A stretch of DNA of 20,154 bases from Kaftiobacterium sp035693805 (GTDB lineage Bacteria; Sysuimicrobiota; Sysuimicrobiia; Sysuimicrobiales; Kaftiobacteriaceae): positions 1 through 20,154 of the forward strand of contig DASSGA010000028.1 of NCBI GenBank assembly GCA_035693805.1, given 5' to 3'. Below the pieces are notes generated by a model. That model was given only the letters and a program-made list of their open reading frames with translations, had not been told where the DNA came from and did no database searches. This document shows, in pieces, positions 17,177-20,154 of this stretch. Positions within the stretch are counted from its first letter, which is position 1, and each line of letters starts with the position of its first letter. The position numbers and the translations under genes were made by a program.

Positions 17177-17214
17177 TCGCGGTTCCACCCTGATTCAGGC
17201 CCGCTGCGGGCCTG
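17138..17214 (-). promoter_or_regulatory. T-box riboswitch core of glyQS (stem III-like hairpin, antiterminator, terminator)
   Basis: T-box leaders bind uncharged tRNA and, through its NCCA end, stabilise an antiterminator. The minus strand carries the core motif GGGTGGAACCGCG (17190-17178). Antiterminator: CAGGG (17192-17188) pairs with CCCTG (17167-17163), with the TGGAACC bulge open and a short GCG/CGT second helix, exactly the canonical layout. The bulge TGGA pairs with a UCCA tRNA end, as expected for tRNA-Gly. A perfect 7-bp hairpin, CAGGCCC/GGGCCTG (17214-17196), sits where stem III should be. Stem I with the specifier codon is not clear: only 52 bases lie between this hairpin and the upstream stop codon. 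A possible overlapping stem I at about 17324-17258, with a GGC triplet at 17272-17270, is speculative. Confidence 0.9.
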
Positions 17215-17266
17215 CACCTCGACGTCCGGTACCGGGGACTAGTCTACACGGTTCGGGGACGCCTGG

Positions 17267-17527
17267 CTAGCCGATCCCGAGCGGCTCCTCCTCGCGGTCG
17301 CGGCGCCGCCGGATGGACGGCGTCGGGACCGTGGATAGAACCGCAGCGACCACGAAGGCGACCGCAGCGGCTACCGCCCAGGAGACGGGCAGGTTGATGA
17401 CCTTGTCGTCGGTCTTGATGCGGACCGTCGCCTCGGGGCCGAAGCGGATGACGCCCCGCACCTCGTCCAGCGCCGTGCCGAGCTGCATCAGGGCGCGGCG
17501 CGCCCGCTCAAGATCGATGTCCACCAT
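17267..17527 (-). CDS. Small single-helix membrane protein, possibly DUF4342-like
   Basis: An 86-residue protein. A helical N-terminus (MVDIDLERARRALMQLGTAL) leads to a short beta-like segment (ATVRIKTDDKVINLPVSW), one membrane helix (about residues 49-67, AVAAAVAFVVAAVLS) and a charged cytoplasmic tail with RRRRDREEE. The segment before the helix recalls DUF4342, small proteins of unknown function, but I am not sure. The ATG at 17527 is preferred over a GTG two codons upstream because that GTG overlaps the GGAGG ribosome-binding site. It has its own extended -10 promoter and lies between recO and the glyQS T-box, where a small ORF (YqzL in Bacillus) is common, although this is not clearly a homologue. 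It may be cotranscribed with glyQS. Confidence 0.75.
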   Translation of the reverse strand: MVDIDLERARRALMQLGTALDEVRGVIRFGPEATVRIKTDDKVINLPVSWAVAAAVAFVVAAVLSTVPTPSIRRRRDREEEPLGIG

Positions 17528-17545
17528 GCTCACCTCCGTAAACTA

Positions 17546-17554
17546 ACTATACCA
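17546..17554 (-). promoter_or_regulatory. Extended -10 promoter upstream of the 86-residue gene and glyQS
   Basis: The minus strand reads TGG-TATAGT in the 58-base gap after recO, 18 bases before the ATG at 17527. The transcript would start near 17539, just ahead of GGAGGTGA. No -35 at normal spacing is seen (TTGGGA is 21 bases away). It is the nearest convincing promoter for the T-box transcript. Confidence 0.6.
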
Positions 17555-17585
17555 CGCACTCGGGCGAATCGTTCCCAACACAGCT

Positions 17586-18332
17586 TTAGCGCGGGCGGCC
17601 GAGCTGCTCGATCACGAGCGGACTCCGCAGGCGCACCTCCAGGCGATACTCCACGTAGCCGCGCAGCAGGCTCTCGACCTCGGCCCGCTGCCGCCGGTCG
17701 AAGGAGACCCGCGTCAGGGACTTCGGGGATGCCTCTCGCAGGAAACCGATGGCCGCGAGCGCTACGACCGATGCCGGCACCGCCCCGGGATCCCGGGAAC
17801 GGTCGGCAGCGCAGAGGCTCCCGCCAAGGGCAAAGCTGAAGGCGCCCGACCGCCCCCCGGCCCGGCCGCAGACGACACAGCGGTCCACGACCGGCGCGTA
17901 GCCGGCGAGAGCCAGGATATGCGCGGCGAACCACATCGCGGCGAGTTCCGCGTCGCCCGCAGCGATCATCTCGAGGGCCTGGCGCAGCGCGCGATACACC
18001 GCCGGCTGGGCGTCGCGGTCCGGGGTGGCGCGATCGGTGACTTCGACCACGAACGACGCCGCGCCGAGGCGGACCAGATCCGTGCGGATCGCCGCGAACG
18101 GCTCGATCACCTCGACCTGCGACACCACGTCCAGCGTCCGTCCCTGCCCGAGCAGCGCGCGCAGTTGCGTGAACAGTTCCAGGCGGCCGGCGAACCGGCT
18201 GCCGGGCTTACGCGCGCCCCGGGCCGCCGCGGCGAGCTTGCCGTGGTGGCGCGTGTAGAGCGTGACGACGCGGTCCGCCTCGCCCAGATTCGCGCGGCGG
18301 ATCACGATCGCCTCGGTCGTGTAGACAGGCAT
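17586..18332 (-). CDS. recO: DNA repair protein RecO
   Basis: RecO loads RecA with RecR onto SSB-coated single-stranded DNA and anneals strands in RecFOR repair. The 248-residue protein has the N-terminal OB-fold (YTTEAIVIRRANLGEADRVV ... LTLYTRHHGKLA-like, about residues 4-80) and a C-terminal helical domain with the usual zinc region. The zinc ligands are C152-x-x-C155 and C174, but the expected fourth Cys is D177, so the site looks incomplete. The ATG lies five bases after the Nramp gene stop, so recO is the last gene of the mgtE-like/Nramp/recO unit. Position directly before glyQS is conserved in Bacillota. Confidence 0.95.
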   Translation of the reverse strand: MPVYTTEAIVIRRANLGEADRVVTLYTRHHGKLAAAARGARKPGSRFAGRLELFTQLRALLGQGRTLDVVSQVEVIEPFAAIRTDLVRLGAASFVVEVTDRATPDRDAQPAVYRALRQALEMIAAGDAELAAMWFAAHILALAGYAPVVDRCVVCGRAGGRSGAFSFALGGSLCAADRSRDPGAVPASVVALAAIGFLREASPKSLTRVSFDRRQRAEVESLLRGYVEYRLEVRLRSPLVIEQLGRPR

Positions 18333-18337
18333 CGCCG

Positions 18338-19582
18338 TCAGGAGCCGAACAGCGTGAGCCCGGCGAGCAGCGCGCTGAGCCCGGCGAGGGCAACGACCAG
18401 CACCCAGGCGAACGCCGAGAACACTCGCGAGTTGCGGTGCTGCCCCATGATCTCGCGGTCGCCGGTGAGCAGGATGAGGAAGACGAGGACGAAGGGCAGC
18501 AGCATGCCGTTCAGGACCTGGGAGAGGAGCATCACCGGGATCAGCGGGATCCCGGGGATGAGGATGACCAGGGCGGAGGCGATGATCAGGGCCGTGAACA
18601 GGCCGACGAAGACCGGGGCCTCACGCGCGGTGCGGTCCAGACCCGCCTCCCACCCGAACGCTTCGCAGACGGCATACGCCGTGGAGAGCGGGATGATCGC
18701 CACCGAGAACAACCCCGCGTTCAGCAGGCCGATCGCGAAGAGCCCTGCCGCATACGCTCCGGCGAGCGGGGCCAGCGCCACGGCGGCGTCGGCCGCGTTA
18801 CGGACCTCCACGCCCCTCGCGAACAGTGTCGCCCCGCACGCGACGACGATGAAGAAGGCAACGGCATTCAGCGAGATCACGCCGAGGAAGGTGTCCAGCC
18901 GGGCGTCGGCATAGTCGCGGGCACCGATGCCTTTGTCCACCACGGCGGCCTGCTGGTAGAACTGCATCCAGGGCGCGATCGTCGTGCCGATCAGCCCGAT
19001 GACCAGGAACACGTACGCCCGGTCGAACGACCAGGACGGCGTCAGGACCATCCGCAGGACTTCCCCCCAGGGCGGCTTCGCCAGGACCGCGGAGATGACG
19101 TACGTGACGTAGATCAGCGTGGCGGCGAGGAAGACGCGTTCGACCAGCCGGTAGCTTCCGCGCACGACCAGGAGCCACACCAGGACCACGGCAAGCGGCA
19201 CTGCCAGATAGCGGCTCACGCCGAAGATCTCCATCGCCCCCGCCACCCCGGCGAAGTCGCCGATCGTGTTCGCCCAGTTGGCGAGGACAAGCACGATCAT
19301 GATGAAGACCGTCAGCCGGACACGGAAGCGCTCCCGGATCAGATCGGCCAGTCCCTTGCCCGTGACGGCGCCCATCCGCGCCACCATCTCCTGGACCATC
19401 GCCAGGGCCACGGTGGACAGGACCAGGGTCCACAGCAGGCGGTAGCCGAAGTGGGCTCCGGCGACGGAGTAGGTGGCGATGCCGTTCGCGTCGTTGTCGA
19501 CGTTGCCGGTGATGATGCCCGGCCCCATCACGGCCAGGAAGACCAGCAGGCGCGCCCAGCGCCCCTGGAGCCACCCCCGCAT
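18338..19582 (-). CDS. Nramp-family transporter with altered metal site, likely Mg2+ (NRMT-like)
   Basis: A 414-residue integral membrane protein with about eleven helices in the Nramp (LeuT-fold) pattern. Canonical Nramp proteins carry DPGN in helix 1 and MPH in helix 6. Here the matching positions read DANG (D31-A-N-G34, in GPGIITGNVDNDANGIATY) and APW (A203-P-W205, in GTTIAPWMQFYQQ). The Met that confers transition-metal preference is therefore missing. Loss of this Met is known to broaden selectivity toward Mg2+ and Ca2+, and Nramp-related magnesium transporters (NRMTs) are an established divergent clade. The partner gene upstream encodes an MgtE-type Mg2+ sensor module and overlaps by one base (TGATG). 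I infer Mg2+ uptake. Mn2+ or another cation remains possible. Confidence 0.88.
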   Translation of the reverse strand: MRGWLQGRWARLLVFLAVMGPGIITGNVDNDANGIATYSVAGAHFGYRLLWTLVLSTVALAMVQEMVARMGAVTGKGLADLIRERFRVRLTVFIMIVLVLANWANTIGDFAGVAGAMEIFGVSRYLAVPLAVVLVWLLVVRGSYRLVERVFLAATLIYVTYVISAVLAKPPWGEVLRMVLTPSWSFDRAYVFLVIGLIGTTIAPWMQFYQQAAVVDKGIGARDYADARLDTFLGVISLNAVAFFIVVACGATLFARGVEVRNAADAAVALAPLAGAYAAGLFAIGLLNAGLFSVAIIPLSTAYAVCEAFGWEAGLDRTAREAPVFVGLFTALIIASALVILIPGIPLIPVMLLSQVLNGMLLPFVLVFLILLTGDREIMGQHRNSRVFSAFAWVLVVALAGLSALLAGLTLFGS

Positions 19583-20154
19583 CAGCGCGCTCCGGCGCGC
19601 TCGCGGCGGGGCTTGCCCCGGCGGCGGAACCGCAGCGGGATGCGGCGCCGCCCCTTGCGCAGCACGACATCGATGATGTCATCCACGGTGACGACCCCCA
19701 TCAACCGCCCGGCCTCGTCGACCACCGGCAGGGCGAGCAGGTCGTACTTCGTGAGGGCCGCCGCCACCGTCTCGATCTCGTCGTAGGCGAAGATGGAGAT
19801 GACATCGCGGGTCATGATCTCCGCGATGGACTGGGCGGGCCGGGCCATGATCAGCGAGCGCAGGGGGAGCACTCCCACCAACCGGTGCTGCGCGTCCACC
19901 ACGTAGAAGTAGTAGATCGACTCCGCTTCCGGCGCGAGTGCCCGCAGCCTCGCCAGGGTCGCCTCGGCGGTGAGCCCCTCGGGCAGGGCGATGAACTCGG
20001 TGGTCATCACGCTGCCGGCCGTATCCTCGGGGTACTTCAGGAGCGCCTTGACGTCGGCGGCCTCGTCCGCGTCCATCAGCCCGATCAGTTCCTCCGCGCG
20101 CTCCGCGGGCAGATCGGTGAGGACGTCGGTGGCGTCGTCCGGAGCCATCTCCTC
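19582..20154 (-). CDS. MgtE-type sensor protein (MgtE_N plus two CBS domains, no pore), 5' end outside window
   Basis: The visible 190 residues are the C-terminal part of a soluble protein. They begin within the MgtE_N helical-repeat domain (DDATDVLTDLPAERAEELIG, to about visible residue 42), continue through two CBS domains (about 43-115, AGSVMTTEFIAL ... LVGVLPLRSLI; and about 116-172, VISIFAYDEIETV ... LMGVVTVDDIIDVVL) and end in an Arg/Lys-rich tail (RRRIPLRFRRRGKPRRER). In true MgtE channels the CBS pair continues into a five-helix pore; here a stop codon intervenes and an Nramp gene follows with a one-base overlap. MgtE N/CBS modules bind Mg2+ and gate their channel, so this probably senses Mg2+ and controls the adjacent carrier. 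The M at 20148 is internal; the true start is upstream. Confidence 0.9.
   Translation of the reverse strand, partial: EEMAPDDATDVLTDLPAERAEELIGLMDADEAADVKALLKYPEDTAGSVMTTEFIALPEGLTAEATLARLRALAPEAESIYYFYVVDAQHRLVGVLPLRSLIMARPAQSIAEIMTRDVISIFAYDEIETVAAALTKYDLLALPVVDEAGRLMGVVTVDDIIDVVLRKGRRRIPLRFRRRGKPRRERAGAR

Noticed and set aside
17240..17245. TAGACT as a -10 box directly for the T-box transcript
   Set aside because: It lies only 26 bases ahead of the stem III hairpin, has no TGn extension or -35, and would leave no room for stem I.
17780..17800. CCCGGGATCCCGGG palindrome within recO
   Set aside because: A loopless palindrome of restriction-site type in GC-rich coding sequence; no structural or positional reason to assign a role.

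Overview
The window is high-GC bacterial chromosome. Every gene I can support lies on the minus strand, so transcription runs from high to low coordinates, and coding density is very high, with many start/stop overlaps of 1-22 bases. I saw no mobile element, CRISPR array, rRNA or tRNA, and no gene-free stretch longer than about 110 bases.

Lineage. Three local orders are the ones seen in Bacillota and neighbouring lineages: recO-glyQ-glyS, hpf-secA-prfB, and a DUF5693-type gene next to csaB. A T-box leader in front of glyQ points the same way. The high GC, and the presence of lnt and csaB, would suit a deep high-GC, Bacillota-related group such as Sysuimicrobiota (CSP1-3), Armatimonadota or the Symbiobacterium/Thermaerobacter type. 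This placement is inference; a marker-gene tree would decide it.

Layout in transcription order. (1) 20154-17586: the 3' part of a protein with MgtE-type cytosolic sensor and CBS domains but no membrane pore, then an Nramp-family transporter whose metal-site motifs are altered, then recO. The first two look like a sensor plus carrier for Mg2+. (2) 17554-14119: an extended -10 promoter, a small membrane protein, then a glycine-type T-box attenuator (antiterminator, terminator and a stem III-like hairpin all visible) controlling glyQ-glyS. (3) 14098-10205: ppdK with a lysine/arginine-rich N-terminal tail, overlapping a dGTPase-like HD hydrolase gene. (4) 10097-8826: long-form hibernation factor hpf and a conserved two-domain protein of unknown function. 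(5) 8751-4121: secA with an extended -10 promoter so close to its ATG that the mRNA should be leaderless, then lnt fused to a degenerate CPBP (CAAX-protease-like) membrane domain. (6) 4046-1: prfB with the classic +1 programmed frameshift, then a DUF2993 lipid-binding-like protein, a DUF5693 membrane protein and the start of csaB. The last three are translationally coupled and probably serve cell-envelope polymer or S-layer anchoring.

The most unusual items are the MgtE-sensor/Nramp pair, the T-box whose stem I must lie in a very short space or overlap the upstream ORF, the Lnt-CPBP fusion, and the leaderless secA promoter.
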